This document shows, one piece after another, positions 1-12,279 of a DNA stretch of 64,000 nt. The position numbers and the translations under genes were made by a program. Each line of letters opens with the position of its first letter. The stretch's first letter is position 1. The notes beneath the pieces were generated by a model. That model was not told the origin of the DNA, made no database searches, and was given only the letters and a program-made list of their open reading frames with translations. Source of the DNA: Ancylostoma caninum (taxonomy: Eukaryota; Nematoda; Chromadorea; Rhabditida; Ancylostomatidae); contig JBAJFG010000344.1 of NCBI GenBank assembly GCA_037903475.1, positions 992,001 through 1,056,000 on the forward strand, read 5' to 3'.

Positions 1-154
1 GACCGCTTCATAGAGGGAAGAGGGAGCTTGCAAGAAAAGTTTTCAAAGTTAATTTTATAAGTGTCTCTATCGTCTTTATAAATGTCGCAATTGAAAACGA
101 GCGAGAATATGTTGGCGACACCTTTTCCAGCTTTCACATGCACTCGGAGTCGAT

Positions 155-600
155 GCACGGTTCAATTTCTTAAAGGCAGAGGGCCACCTCGTTCTGCCTG
201 TTGGATTTACCAGCATATCCTAGACCTTCTCATCATGTTGATCCCTGGGATGTACATCAACAGGCACAGAAGCGACGAAATCCCCATTTCTGAAAGGCTC
301 GGACTGGATAAAAATTTGCAGCCCGGAGGCGGATCGCTACAAGCTGTGCTGGCTGCCTGCCACGGCTGCCGCGTCGGTCAACGAATCTTGGCGTGTCCAA
401 TCGATAAGATCAACGGCTTCACATGTCAGTTCGGGTTGGCAAACTGCTACAGACCCCGTCCTGAAAGACGGGTTTATAGACCATTCTGAGACAAATTGTG
501 TATACCATTGGAACCATCGCGCCGAGTAGATGCAGAATCTGCTGTTAGCTGAACTACGAAAATGAGGTGGACCCCTGCCTTTAAAGGCAAGGCAAACCTC
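155..600. repeat. Dispersed repeat F, copy 1
   Basis: This stretch matches 12280-12725 at clear but diverged identity. Shared landmarks are a CATATCCTAGACCTT block, GGATGTACA followed by CAACAGGCAC, and the ending TACAGACCCCGT. Its second half also resembles the left end of segments A, B and C (TCTTGGCGTGTC, then AACGACTTCGCACGTC), so these are one old repeat family. The open frame across it (82-489) is not conserved in the other copies and I do not call it coding. The remaining sequence in 1-717 shows nothing I recognise. Confidence 0.6.
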
Positions 601-3600
601 GTTTTTCTTGTTGACAATATTAACGGATTCTTGATCTACTTCCTGTTATGATTATATCAATGTAAATCAGATGTCATAAAAGTGATGGAAACCCGTTTTT
701 CACTGGGTCAAAGTACAGGCCTCTGCAGCCGAGAGGAGGACCGCTTCAAGCAGTGATGGCTTTCTGCCACGACTGCACTGTTGACTAGTGAGTCTTGGCG
801 TGTCCATTCGATGGAATCAACGACTTCGCACGTCAATTCCGATAGCAAACTGTTACAGAACACGTCCTGGGATACATGGTTTGAGGCCGTATCGAAAGAC
901 TCTAAGTATACCGCTGGAATAAGTGTATAGAGAAGGTTCAGAATCTTCTATTACCTCAACCACGATAGTGAAGTGTGACCCTATCTTTGAAGTGCCTAGT
1001 CAAGTTTGAAGTGCGCACTCAAGTGGGAGACGTACATTAGTTGATTTACTTACTGCGTCTTATTCACAAAGCCATGAACATATAGCTCACATATATTGCA
1101 AGTTCAGACTGAGCAGTTACCAATAAGATGAAAAGAAGGGTTGATAGATCGAACTCTCGACCTCCATCTCCAGCCAGGTTTTTGGTCAAGGATGTCGCCA
1201 CGATCCTCACTGCACCGCGCGCAGCAGTGCACAAATGGCTAGATACCGTGAATCTAGGCGATATCTAGGGATATTGTGCCGCTTGGGGCGGAATCGATAG
1301 ATGTTATTCTGTTTGAAACAGAATAGCGAGCTCAGAAACAGTCAAAGTCGTGATCTAACGGAATTTCGGAGAACCCTACCAGTACGTGGTTAAACGTAAT
1401 GTACAGCATAAACACGTATGGGTCTAGTGGCTAGGCAATTGCCAAGATTTGAATGGTAACACATTTGGCAAGGTCTGGCTGGCGACACATTTGATGAAAC
1501 ACACAATTTGGCGGCGAACGTTTGCTTGATTGGCTAGCAGACCTGTTTGCCAAATTGTCAAACAAACCATTTTCGGGGCTATATTTTGCGTCTAGCAGCG
1601 TTTTCGCCTCATGTCCGTCTCTAACAGAACTCCGTCCCTTTATATCTAGGTAGCCAAAATCGTTCGCTCCATCACGCTTTTGAAATAAAAAATGCAGCGA
1701 GGTAGTTTTTCCGTAGGTTCTACATCGGAAACAGTCAAGTCCGTCTCCAGACATTGGCGCCGCCAAGGTATTTCACATTAATAAAGTAACAAAGGAAGGC
1801 TACTTCAGCAGTATTTCCTTTCGTAGCAAGTGTACATAGCCCTACGCGGCTCGCGACGCTGACTTCAAATCTGTTTTCATTTGCTCTTAATTTTATCTCT
1901 ATCAGGAGTTACAAGCCTTTTTTCGCACGGCGGGACGCTCATGTAGAATACATAATGTCGAAGTACCAGCTGAGTTGTGGTGCAATGGCAAGTCCTTCCC
2001 TCTTCAGGAATTACATGACAAGTCCGCTTCCCGTCACAGCCTACTTTTTTGCATTTTCCTTCCATCTACGCTTTTTCACTCAAAATCTATTCTATGCAGT
2101 TTTATATGAGTCTCCACCTATGAACAGATCCTTTGGAGGCACTATTTGACTGAGTCTACTCCAAAATTTCAAAAAAAGAGTTTTTGGCCAAGGTCACTCA
2201 AAAGGGTTACTTAAGGTGCTGAACCCAACTACTTTAGTAACCAATAGGGAGAAAATGGAGGTGGCATGCAAATTAATGTGGATAATTGTGATCAACGCCT
2301 AAAAGAATCCCTCTGCGCGAAATTTCAGGGGTTTCTGTGGGATACATCATGTACAGTACACCCACCGCAACCCTACAAAAATGAGGTCACGGTATAAAAT
2401 GGACACAAGCGTTGTGTTCAGCACCTCAGATAACCTTCCTACGCGAAATTTGAGATAACTCTGTAAATTACCATGTCTACCGTACAACTACCGTTACCCT
2501 GCAAAAATGGATAATGCACTCGGATTCAGCACTTCAAGCAACCCCCTCCGAATTTTTTTTGAGATTTCGGGACAGGGCAGTTGAATAGTGCCTAAAAAAG
2601 ATCTGTTTATAGAGGAGGAACCTGATAAAACTGCATAGGACAGAATTTCAGAGGAAAAGTAGAGGGAGGAGAATGTAAAAGACAAGATAGGACACGAACT
2701 CCGCTTGCGATGTGATCCCTAAATAGCGAAAGACTAAGCATTGCACTGCGGCTGAGTTGGTACTCCGACCTTATGCATCTTACATGAGCGTCATGACATG
2801 CGAGAAAGGGCTGTAATCCTGAAAAACTCATATTTAGGAACAGATAAAAAAATCGAAATTGAAATCAGCGTCGCGAGCTGAGTAGGGCTGTGCACAAAGG
2901 CGATACTTAGGAAGGATCCTTCTCTTGTAAGCAAGAAGTAGCCAAGAAAGAATGTCGTTCAAGTATAGTGCTGAGATTTGCCGTTATTCTCCACGACATG
3001 CAGTATATAAAGAGAAGAGTTTATAAAGGAAACATTATACAGAGGATATGAAAGATCCTCTCGAAACCTTCTCACGAATAATTCTTTTGCTTACTTCCTG
3101 TGTTGCACAGCATCTTAAGTTAGTTGGTAATTTGAAAAAGTCAGATCGAAAAAATAGGAAGAGTGGATACCTTCCCGTGAAAGAAAAGCTATTAATCAAA
3201 AACTACAAGAGAAGGACATGAATTCATGTGTAGCTGTTCCATCGCGACATGGCTGGCATGAGGTAGTTGCGAATAAATGACAATGCGCTGACCAACCTCC
3301 TCTATATAAGAGTTCTGATACTCATGAAGTTCTCGGTCCATTACGTGGGTGTACATTAGCCCTCAAAAATCGAACAATGTTGTTAGATTTTTGTGTTGGA
3401 ACTCTGCCTCATTAGTTGCCATGACATGACAGGCAAAATAGGTTAATAGGGATTGGACATTGTTAGTTGGGAACAGCCAGGAGCATGCTGCAATGTGTTT
3501 TTCACGCAGGTGGTCCTATTTGCTCGTTGATCAACATCTATTCGGGTTCTCACTAGAATGGAATATAGCTGGAGGACATACAGGTCCCAGCATGTATGGC

Positions 3601-4163
3601 TGGACAGTGGGCAGAGATAATGCCCACTACCTTCTTCTATATAAAAGCAGCAATGCATTGAGTCCAGGATGAGCGAAAAACAGTTTTAAAATTCCGGAAG
3701 ATAAACTTGGAAGTCGGAAGCCCAGAAAAAGACAGGAATTTGGGAAGTAGCGGGAGTCGGAAGTCGGAAGTGCGGAGACCACAATATATGAATACATATA
3801 AGCACCTACGAAGGTTTGGAAATGGTGTAGATTGCGTGATGTTGAATTTAGTCGCGTTCGTCTGAAAATCTTCATCTGATACATAGTTTCGAGGAATTGT
3901 GAGATTGATTAAGGCATTGGATAATAGATTAAAGAAATAAACCCATGAATGGACTACTGCTATCGAAGCAACTTTCAAAAAATACTGTTTATGTTAAATT
4001 TTATGTTCTTGTTTCTAATACCTAGGCAGTATTTATACGCAATGAACCTGTTTTTGAATACATACATATTTTAGCAAGCTTGCCTCTATGAGTGATAAGG
4101 GATAGTCATGATCATGAAGACATTTTTGGCATATTAATTCTACTAATGAAACTATTAATACTA

Positions 4164-6545
4164 TTGATACCGCCTCCACCACCAATGTCGTCGCACTCGG
4201 CCCGGAATGCGGTAAATCGAAACTTGGATGAGCAGATGCCCATTTCCTCTCCCGCCCCAACAGAGGTTGCTGCGCCATTGCGTGAGGAGTCGGTCGCTGA
4301 AGGGAACGTTCACGAGGAAGCAGAGGATCGCGAGCTGGAACCTCCGGTAGCTGCGTCGCAAGACGTCCGCTCAGGTGTATTAAGTGAGTTTGTGGAACTA
4401 CTTGAGGACTACTACTTTCAGATGTCATCGTTTTATTTTGTTTAGCGGAAGCGCAAAAAAATTCTTATCTCGCATGTCTCGGCTCTTTTTTCGGGGTCAG
4501 CAAGACGACGCTCTCCTTTATCGATGATCTTTGTCAAGTTGTCGGTGGTCGGACGGATGTTTCTGTTAGTTCACCTACGAGCATGTTTCTGTTATTGAGG
4601 TTTATCGTCTGTCCGAAACGACGAGTCCACCCACGCACGCGGGGATCGAGAAACGGCGCGGCTAGAACGTATGCTGTTAGCTGCCAAGTCGAACACGTCA
4701 CAGCCAAATCATTGGTGGATATCATGACGATAACGACGAAACGTGATACGCAGATTCAAGGTGATGACGTGGAGTGCCGGCAAGCGTGGCAGCCTCTGGA
4801 TCCCCGTGTGCGTGGGCGGACTCGTCGTTTCGGACAGACTATATGTGATTCGGAGTCTCTCGAAACGTGTAACCGTGGAGGTGTTAAGGTCAGCAGGGCT
4901 ACAAGTTTGCTCGAAGCGGAGCTGTTCCCTCAGTACGAGTACACGAAGCTTTGTTTCTGTTCAGCTTGCGACAGCATTTTGTCATCATCTCATGCTCTGT
5001 GCTGGAACGAGGCCTGCGAAATGAATGGGTGCGTCTAGCTCAGCCCTCGACTAGTTATCCTGCTTCATTTGTTTGTCCTAGTTTGTCTACTTGTGCTACT
5101 TTTGGTACTACAATCTTAGGGTTTATCCCAAAATAAGTAAAAATGTGAGACGCACGGCTGGCACCTCAGCTGGAAGTAGTGCTTCGTCAGAAGATCGATG
5201 TGTTGCTAAGTGTGCACCACCGCATCCACTGGGTTAGCAGTGACAACTTATGGTTGTCATTTGTTTGTAATTTCATTTCAATTTCAATTTCAACTGAGTC
5301 TGTCAAGTTGACTTCTGTGAAGTTGTATGAACTCTGAGCGTTCACGAATTAGGGACAGCATAACGAAGACCGTCCTGAAACATCAGACTTCGGCCAATAT
5401 AGGGAGGACATTGAAAGACCAGAAGAGTACGTTCGTCGGCGCATCAAAGTCGTGCTAACGTTGAACTTTGATGGAGTAAGGATGAGGAGGCTATCTCGGT
5501 TGGTGCCTGCCGCGCTATATGTCTGGTTGTGCTTCCCTAAAATCATGAACGGTGTCATGGACTTTAGCGTACTCGTTGTTAATTATTTGATGGTTTCAAC
5601 TAAAGGTGGAAGGTGTGATAAGCGAGCAGCGCGATTTAGGCCTCGATAAATCTGTTCACGATTCCTCGATGGAATTCTCAGTACAGATGCCACCTCTGCA
5701 CCTGCACCCTGCCGCCGATTACGAGTACTTCCTCAGTGATTCGCTGAAAACAGCCAGAGTGGATATGAATAATGTCAAGTCCTCGCAAACGTCGGTGAGA
5801 CAGCTGTCGCAGTCGTCTGACAGTGTTGTTAGACGACTAACTTCAGCAGTGCAAACGATGTCGAACACCATTGCCGGTGTGGAAACGATCGTAAGTTTTC
5901 TCGTGCTCATTCTAATCCGAACTCAGCTCCTTTACAGATGCGTAATTGCAAAGGAACCAAGTTTGGATTAGAATGAGCACGAGATTGATTTCAGATAGAT
6001 GGACTTCAAATGAGTCTCGAAAAGTAATCGATGTCGATCTTCAATGCATCGCACCAGATGACGAAATTGACGCGCTTGGAGCTGCCCAAAGGGGCGTTTT
6101 TCGTTGAAAAAAAACGTTAAAAAAGAATGGATAATTCCGCAGCGTGCCCCGTTTGTGATAAGAATGCTCTTCGTACGAGGCCGCGTTACATCTCTTGAGA
6201 CGCAATTGTTTCCAGAAAACTGATCTCAAAGCACTGATAAGAACATGGGGCCCAAGCGCGTGCACCGCAAAAAGAGACTTTGCAACTGTTTGTACGGACT
6301 TCGCCAGGCACTATTTTGTGCGGGTCGGTTATAAAGGATATTTCCCCTATGTAGATGAGCGCTCCAATAATACCACTTTATCTGTTGCAGGCGTGTAACC
6401 CGTCAGAAGCCATACAGCAGTTCAGTGTTAGGGCCAGTTCGAGGGGGGGGGGGGGCGAAAAGGGAGAGCTGAAAGATCTTCCAGAATCCATCGTGACCAC
6501 CCTCGTCGGTGAGTGTGCTCCAAAAATGGCCAGATTTTACTTCTG
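4164..6545 (+). pseudogene. Internally deleted transposase-like gene (copy A)
   Basis: This is the paralogue of the gene at 24731-27920. The first coding exon (proline then KRRR) has been deleted: sequence jumps from the upstream repeat straight to the proline-rich second exon. A palindromic MITE sits at 4605-4841. The stretch carrying WPVYLRLEGLP in copy B is missing, because a 295 bp deletion at 5517 joins the end of the NFDGV exon to VWLCFPK. All sequence after the intron ending CTCTACAAG (about 6545) is also lost. Conserved blocks remain, including GVSKTTLSFIDDLCQVVG near 4495-4550, a cysteine cluster at 4960-5035, NFDGVRM at 5464 and VMDFSVLVVNYLM at 5555. No intact product can be made; it is either a dead copy or a non-autonomous derivative. 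Confidence 0.6.
4605..4841. mobile_element. TA-target palindromic MITE (Tc1/mariner-like)
   Basis: Copy B at 25305-25315 lacks this block, giving the empty site. The insert starts TCGTCTGTCCGAAACGACGA and ends with the inverse of TAGTCTGTCCGAAACGACGA; the inverted repeats run about 45 bp. TA is duplicated at both edges (4603-4604 and 4842-4843). A partial relative in opposite orientation lies at 11993-12130. It has no coding capacity and interrupts the transposase pseudogene. Confidence 0.8.
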
Positions 6546-7173
6546 CTCTACAAGCTTTTTGTGTACATATTGTATATTTCGTTGATTTTGTTTTATCTTT
6601 TACATCACCAGTATTTACATTTCACCTCTAACATCACTGGTACTTGAAGTAGTGGTTTTGTAACGTTTTATTATCATAATAAACTATTTTATAACATATT
6701 GTGTGTTTCCATGCTAGACCGGGCTGTCCACGGCCGGCTGGCCGGCAGCGGCAGCCCCTGCAGCCAGCCTGGCCCGCGGGCGCGATTTCCTCCCCCCCCT
6801 CCTCCCCCCACCCCCATTCTTCTCTATATGATAATCCCCCTATAGTTCCAGCAGTACTATCCCCTCATTGTGAGGGGAAAGGGCCCCGATAATCCCCTTA
6901 GCTAAAATGCCAACTAGATGGCAAAATCAGTTCTCTGTCAATTGTCGATCGAGGGGAGCCGATATCGGTGGAGGGAAGAGCTCATCGTTTGTCTGAGCTT
7001 CTCTAGATCATTTCCACTAATGCGAAGTTCCACGAATTTGCTTCTTGGGTTAAACATGTCTGGAAGCACTGAGAAAATTCATGTCATTCACAGAAGCATC
7101 CTAAACTTAGAGATGGCCTACCCCGCAAGCGAACATGAAGGCTATCGCAAAAGAAGTGAATTTGGCTCAATAG

Positions 7174-7299
7174 CGGCATGATTAATGTGGATTCTGAACT
7201 TTTGCGAGAACATTAAACACTAACATCCGATCATTCCGGCATGATTAATGTGGATTCTGAACTTTTGCGAGAACATTAAACACTAACATCCGATCATTC
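7174..7299 (+). repeat. 63-bp tandem duplication
   Basis: Two adjacent, essentially identical 63 bp copies begin CGGCATGATTAATGTGG at 7174 and 7237. Segment B has one copy at the matching place (about 30509), so this arose in A after the A/B duplication. Confidence 0.9.
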
Positions 7300-7767
7300 A
7301 CAAGGGAAATCTAACCCGTAATGCCAAACTGTCCCATCCCAGCATCCTCTAGGTAGGATTCCGGGGTTCTCAGAACACGAACATCATCCTCAACACACCC
7401 ACCGTTTTGTTTCCCAACGGTCCCCTTCAGGGTAGCACTTTGGGCAACAAAACGGTGGGTTCCATTGTGAAAAGCCAAAAAGAGCCCTCTGAGCCTAATA
7501 AGTCCATACGAGGTTAGTGTCTAAGGTTACAGCGGATGTCGGCGGACCAGATTCGCTTGGAGGCGCGAGAGATGCTGAGCGATCTCGTTCGGTCTCGCGA
7601 CGCAACAAAAAGGTCTGCTCTAGTAACATGCACAAACCTTTAAATCAGCTATACCTGGGGACAAGTGTACTCCTACTTGCCAAATAACACCACATATTTC
7701 AAAGAGTAGTGGATGCGCTCGCATCTGCTCCAACTTGGATTGTAGTCTGTTTGAACACTACTAACAA

Positions 7768-8173
7768 CCGTAACGAGTGTCTAGCAATTACCAATGATCT
7801 CTTGCCCTTTGTATCTTTATGCGATCTGTAGGCACATCTGATCCCATAACCCGACAACCATCTAGGGTTTAGGGTGACACTCACTCGTCTGCAGTGAGTG
7901 TGGGCAGTAGGTCGCGGACATTGCTCCGTTGACTCAGTGGACTCGAAGGTTGGTCTTGTGTGTGCTGTTGGATGGTTTTCTTCTGTGAGTTTGGGCCAAT
8001 GTCATTGCCAGTTGTATGTTAACCAGGAGTGGAGGAGGCGTTTGATGGTACAGGTCGTGAATAGAATTGCACCAATTTCAGGCCTTTGACAACGACGTTG
8101 TGTCGAAACGTTGGCCGCCTGACAAAATAAACGAGTCTGGATATCAAACTGTGAGGCAGAAGCATTTCATGAT
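7768..8173 (+). mobile_element. Retroposed fragment with 12-bp TSD, Penelope-type tail
   Basis: Segment B reads through this site without the block (31028-31045). In A the insert is flanked by an exact 12 bp duplication, CACTACTAACAA (7756-7767 and 8174-8185), as expected from target-primed insertion. Near its right end (8083-8125) it has a small hairpin followed by TCGAAACGTTGG and then AAAATAAA. This resembles the hammerhead-bearing ends of Penelope-like elements, with the CTGATGA core degraded to CTTTGA. The Penelope assignment is inference; the insertion and TSD are direct. Confidence 0.55.
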
Positions 8174-8342
8174 CACTACTAACAAACACTACTAACATTC
8201 ACTTCCAAAGAGCAATTCGAGAAGCCCACCTGCTAAACAGGAACACCAAAATTTCTTTAGAAGGCTTTGTGAATGTGAGAACGATACTCGACAACAGTGA
8301 ATTTAGACTCATGCTAGCAAGTGGAATATAGCAAATATAAAG

Positions 8343-8629
8343 TGGATAAAGTGGTCGGCGTTAATCAATCCTGTCACGAGGGATGGGCCACGCATTCAAC
8401 TTCATCTGGATATCGTAGAGGCGTTGAATGAGTATGTGCCCTGTACAGTGACTTGTGGGGGGGGGGGGGGGGCGTCCGATGTACCACGTCCGTGCTTCAC
8501 CCTCTCAGACTTCTCTGGTAGCAATTCACCGACGCCGGAGGGATGGAAGGCTCGGTTGGCCTCGGGCGGGATCGAATCATCGATCTTGTGCATGCGCAGC
8601 GAGCCTCTTACCACTGCGCCACACGCGCC
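8343..8629 (-). mobile_element. tRNA-headed SINE, copy 1
   Basis: Same family as 41071-41349 and 52248-52533. Read on the minus strand it starts GGGCGCGTGTGGCGCAGTGG, containing an A-box-like TGGCGCAGTGG, then a B-box-like GATTCGATCCC, and ends near CCACTTTATCC. A run of 14 G at 8457-8471 has expanded inside it. No convincing TSD is visible for this copy. Confidence 0.65.
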
Positions 8630-10045
8630 CTATCAATATGACTACTATACATCTTCTTAGTAATGGTAACTGCTCAATCAGAACCCACACGCGCCCGTGC
8701 TAGCAATACTGGGCGATAAATTTTCAATGCGTAGGTAGAGTGGCAAATTTTCAATGCGTAGGTAGAGTGGCCACAACTGTCTATTGAAGCAATCGGATGT
8801 AAAGGTGAAAACATGAAAATATGGTAGATCTGAATCAACCTCGAAAAACATCTTGGCGTGAAACCAGATATTTGTGTTCAATGTTACAAATTGTGACATT
8901 CATACAATGCACTTCGATTCGTTGAAGGAGCTTCGACCTCTTCACTCTTAACCTGAACATTTTCATCTATCGAGAAGGCTGAATGAGCCATAATTTTCTT
9001 TAACGGTGCTGTCCTCTACCTTCGCAATGGGCATCCCTGCCGTCTACATTTGTCTTTTGGACCATGCAATTTCTTTGTGCACATTCCGCAGAAAAAATTA
9101 GCTACAACATTGTACTCTATCAAAGTCTCGGAATACAGTTTCGTTACATGGACATCAAACTGAAAGAGTATTCTAGTTGGGAATCTTAAGACTAGATACA
9201 ACTTTATCACCAATTCATGCCTTCATCGGTGACGTCGTTCCGTACAGAACGTGCATTAAACACTCCATGCGTTTTGCCTCAACTGCAGAAACTCCGAAAT
9301 GTATGTAGAAGAAATGTGGCGTAGTAGAGGACTTCTTCGTCCCAGCCTGAACCGAGAAGTTTCACATCTGAGAGCAAGCCACAAACTATTCTAAGATAAC
9401 TAACTGATGCCTTGACCTCCTGGCAAATCGCTGATTTACTCAAGTATTCTTAGTAGGAGAAATGGTCACGAAAATCACTTTGGAGTTGAGATGAAGACAG
9501 ATCTAAAGGAAATTTCTTGAGGTCGGCTACTTATATTAAGATTTGCCACCTTCATGTACATTTTGTTAGGAAATCCTGTTACAATTACTTCCACCCGTCC
9601 CAGGGCAAAATGTGGAAGAGATGGATAAAATATTGCATGAGTTTTTTCAGCTCAGAGCAACGGCAAAAAATCAATAAAATCGATGTGATTGGTGATCAAT
9701 TGAATAAGTGAACGTGAACTGTCCGCCACCTACAGTCCTCGGATAGTAAGACGGATCCTGAGACTGCAGAATTGCGGCGGAACCTGGCCAAGAGATGCAG
9801 AGAGAGCATGCTCCAAGCGAGAAGGTCGAGCAGGTCCCACCGCGATTCTGCTGCCGTATTGCTATGAAACAGCACGCGCGATCAGTCGATCTTTTCGGCA
9901 AGGACTTCATGTGATGTTTAATTCATAGGACGCAAACGCTTTCCTAAAATTGTACCACAACATCCATTGCCCTGGTGTCCCCAATGGTTGCATGGTATAT
10001 TACGATGACATGGAAACTTGACTCTCTCTCTCGTCGTTCAGCTGA
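8630..10045. other. No recognisable gene
   Basis: This stretch holds a 27-28 bp tandem pair (AAATTTTCAATGCGTAGG at 8717-8772) and otherwise unremarkable sequence. I see no conserved frame, RNA gene or terminal repeat. Confidence 0.5.
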
Positions 10046-10290
10046 AGGATTGTCGACAACTTTTTTGGCCAAAATCTTGTTTGCAAGTTGTCTTTTGGAA
10101 AAGCTGGTCGACAACTTGTTCCTTCTCTTCCTTGTCGACAACTAGTCGGGAGAAAAGCTTGTCGACAACTTGGTTTTGGGTGGCATGATGACGTCAAGCT
10201 TGTAGACAACGATTTGCTAGTTAAAAGCTTGTTTGCAAGCTGTTTTTGGGCAAAGCTGGGCCGACAACTTGTTTTTGGGGTTCCGAGAGC
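10046..10290. repeat. GTCGACAAC-rich degenerate repeat
   Basis: GTCGACAACTTG or close variants recur at irregular spacing of about 25-55 bp, often preceded by AAAAGCTT, ending in TTTTTGGGGTTCCGAG. The same words build the palindromic element at 29897-30170. This looks like a decayed copy of that family. Confidence 0.6.
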
Positions 10291-10589
10291 GAAGATACTT
10301 GGTGAAAGTAGTCATTCGTTATACGATCTGTACGATGATACGTTTCTCAAGTTTCCGCTCCTGTATGTTGAATTACCTATACACATGAAATAATGAATGA
10401 TTCGTAACTATCATCGGATAACGATGATCGACACGTATCCTGAGTTATCCGACCGGATCGGACTCCGATGCACTACAAATGCAGTTTAATGTAGCTGCAT
10501 CGACAGCTCGCAATTAACGCCGCCTCCTAAAGCTCCTCTTCCTCCTCATTGTTTTTCCTATCAACATATTATGTAGATTGTCCCACAAT

Positions 10590-10960
10590 AAATGAAATGT
10601 GGGGATTCGCAGAAGAGAGAGAAAAACTGAGGAAGCATTCCCCACCAGCAAAGAAGGGTCGAAGGGTCTACCTGACCAACATCGGTGTTGTACCAAAGTT
10701 CTTTGCAAACAATCGCATGTTTCGACCAAGATTTTTCTTCTCGTGCAAAGGAGAGGAAGCCGCAAAAGTTCAAGAGTCCCAAACCTGTCATCAATCGAGA
10801 TATCTTTCCTTCATCATTTGGCGTTTGAGAGGATGCCTTTACCAACAACATCGACGAAGAGTCAGATCGACATGTTCAACATCTTCGCGACATGTTCTCA
10901 ATCTGCACTGAGATCAAAGTCGTTATCAAATGGGACTTCGGGACAGCAGCATATTACAGT
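10590..10960 (+). pseudogene. Possible broken coding exon, unrecognised
   Basis: One frame reads ERKPQKFKSPKPVINRDIF, a stop, then EDAFTNNIDEESDRHVQHL and IKVVIKWDFGTAAYYS. The composition looks protein-like (charged, amphipathic) rather than random. Overlapping open frames exist on both strands, so the choice is uncertain. There are no clear splice sites, start codon or known domain. It may be a decayed gene or retrocopy. Confidence 0.2.
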
Positions 10961-10982
10961 ATTTTGTTCTAAACCGTCATTT

Positions 10983-11995
10983 TTTAACCCCCAACTTATA
11001 TAGATTATCTAGGGATGGAGTCAAAGGCCGGAGACTCGCCACCCTACATGGCATCCTCTCATCATCGATGGACAGAAAATCTGACGCGTTGCACATGTGA
11101 TGCGCTCACGACTGATGCAACACTAGAGAAAACCTCTGGACTCCACTTAACTCCAAGAGTATCCTCGATCGGCCCTTCACTCGCTGGTCTATTACATTTT
11201 CAGGTCGTTTAAACGAAAGGTGCTGACAAACTGGATGAAACCTGCCCGAGACAGAAAAATCTGGAGCGAATGTGGTACGCATTGAGAAAACCAACCCAAC
11301 AGTGAAGATAGACCATCAGAGCATCAAAGTAAGTATATAAATGAAGATATGAAACATTTATTACACCCGAAAACTGTCTTGTCAACAAAACATACAGTCG
11401 TCTTGCGGTTTTACACCTGTAGGAAACCAGCTTCATTTTGTATACACAAATGTGGAAATTATTGAGATACTGTTTATTTGCTGAAGAAAATGATCACTTC
11501 TTAGGCTTCGGTGGACAACTTTTCTTCTTGCAATATTCAGTCTGAAAGCATTGTGCTTTACCGTTTTGAAATTTCGGAGTACCGGATGCTCACTAACAGT
11601 ATTAAGACAACATCAAGTGATGCTCTGAAAGGTGGTGTCCCATCTCGTTGCTCAGGTTGATGATACAAGCGGATTCTTGATTTCCTTGCCACCTTGATTC
11701 TAACAATGTAAGCGAAGTCACACGATTGTCATGAACCTCGTTTTCACTTTGGCTTACACAATTAAAGGCTGCTTTGAAACATGTTTTGCCCAATTGGAGT
11801 GAGAGTGTTGAGGAGAATCAGAATCTACTATGGCCTCAGCGGGATGTGACACTGTCTTTGAGCAAGTTAGAACGATGGGTGGTTCAAACTGCATACTCAG
11901 ACAGAATTTGAGCGAATTCAGTTAGCAAAGAAATCTGTGAAATGTGGGAAAAAAATGTATGAGTTGAGAAAACCCATTATTGGGAAGGTACAGTG
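10983..11995. repeat. Duplicated segment D, copy 1
   Basis: Pairs with 47167-49215. It starts near ACCCCCAACTTATATAG, followed by a GGATGGAGTCAA block. It is empty at two TTAA sites (11213 and 11608) that are occupied in the other copy, and has its own extra block of roughly 300 bp around 11637-11935. It contains the terminal-exon remnant at 11494-11590. Confidence 0.75.
11494..11590 (-). pseudogene. Terminal exon of small Cys/Lys-rich protein, copy 1
   Basis: The minus strand reads SGTPKFQNGKAQCFQTEYC, then KKKSCPPKPKK and a stop. The paralogue at 48148-48246 keeps the same frame and stop with mostly conservative changes, which supports a once-coding exon. If the exon begins at the same acceptor as its partner, TGG has become TGA here, so this copy is probably dead. 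No family is recognised; the composition suggests a secreted or basic protein tail. Confidence 0.35.
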
Positions 11996-12130
11996 TGTCC
12001 GAAAAGACGAGTCCACCCACGCGCGCGGGGATCCAGAGGCTGCCATGCTGGCCAGCACTCCACGTCATCATCTGTAATCTTCGTATCACATTTCATCGTT
12101 ATCTTCATGATATCGACCAATTATATATTC
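11993..12130. mobile_element. Partial copy of the 4605-4841 MITE
   Basis: It begins TGTGTCCGAAAAGACGAG just after GTACAG and matches, in inverse orientation, the right half of 4605-4841 (shared CACTCCACGTCATCA). The second terminus is not visible, so it is truncated. Confidence 0.6.
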
Positions 12131-12279
12131 ATGACATTCGTCTTCTTTTATGAATGTCTGCTAACAATGGAGATGTTCTCGTACGCAAAGTTGTGAATTA
12201 CAAGAAGTGACTCCCGTGTACAGTGGATTTACTCGTTCAAAGTTCTATGGTACACAAAAGTAGGTTACCAACGGCTCGA

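Larger units (their letters stand above)
718..8312 (+). repeat. Large duplicated segment, copy A
   Basis: This segment aligns along its length with 19043-31172 (B), and its first part also with 38900-43000 (C). It starts at CCTCTGCAGCCGAG and ends around GACTCATGCTA. Compared with B it lacks about 145 bp near 1570, the first transposase exon near 4165, about 295 bp at 5517 and about 2.3 kb at 6546. It carries private insertions at 4605-4841 and 7768-8173. It contains the decayed transposase-like gene described separately. Between genes it is filled by repeat sequence; 1000-4100 holds nothing coding that I can support. Confidence 0.8.

Noticed and set aside
82..489. 135-codon open frame
   Set aside because: It lies in dispersed repeat F, whose second copy at 12280-12725 does not preserve the frame.
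1140..1260. GGTCGAGAGTTCGATC (minus strand) as the B box of a second SINE
   Set aside because: Shared by A, B and C only as part of the segment; no head structure, tail or TSD can be defined.
7018..7181. Frame NLLLGLNMSGSTEKIHVIHR conserved in A and B (also 30353-30516)
   Set aside because: The copies are so similar that conservation is uninformative, and no splice sites or domain support it.
8424..8703. Overlapping open frames across the G-run near 8460
   Set aside because: They fall within the SINE; the frames depend on the length of a G homopolymer and are not kept in the other two copies.
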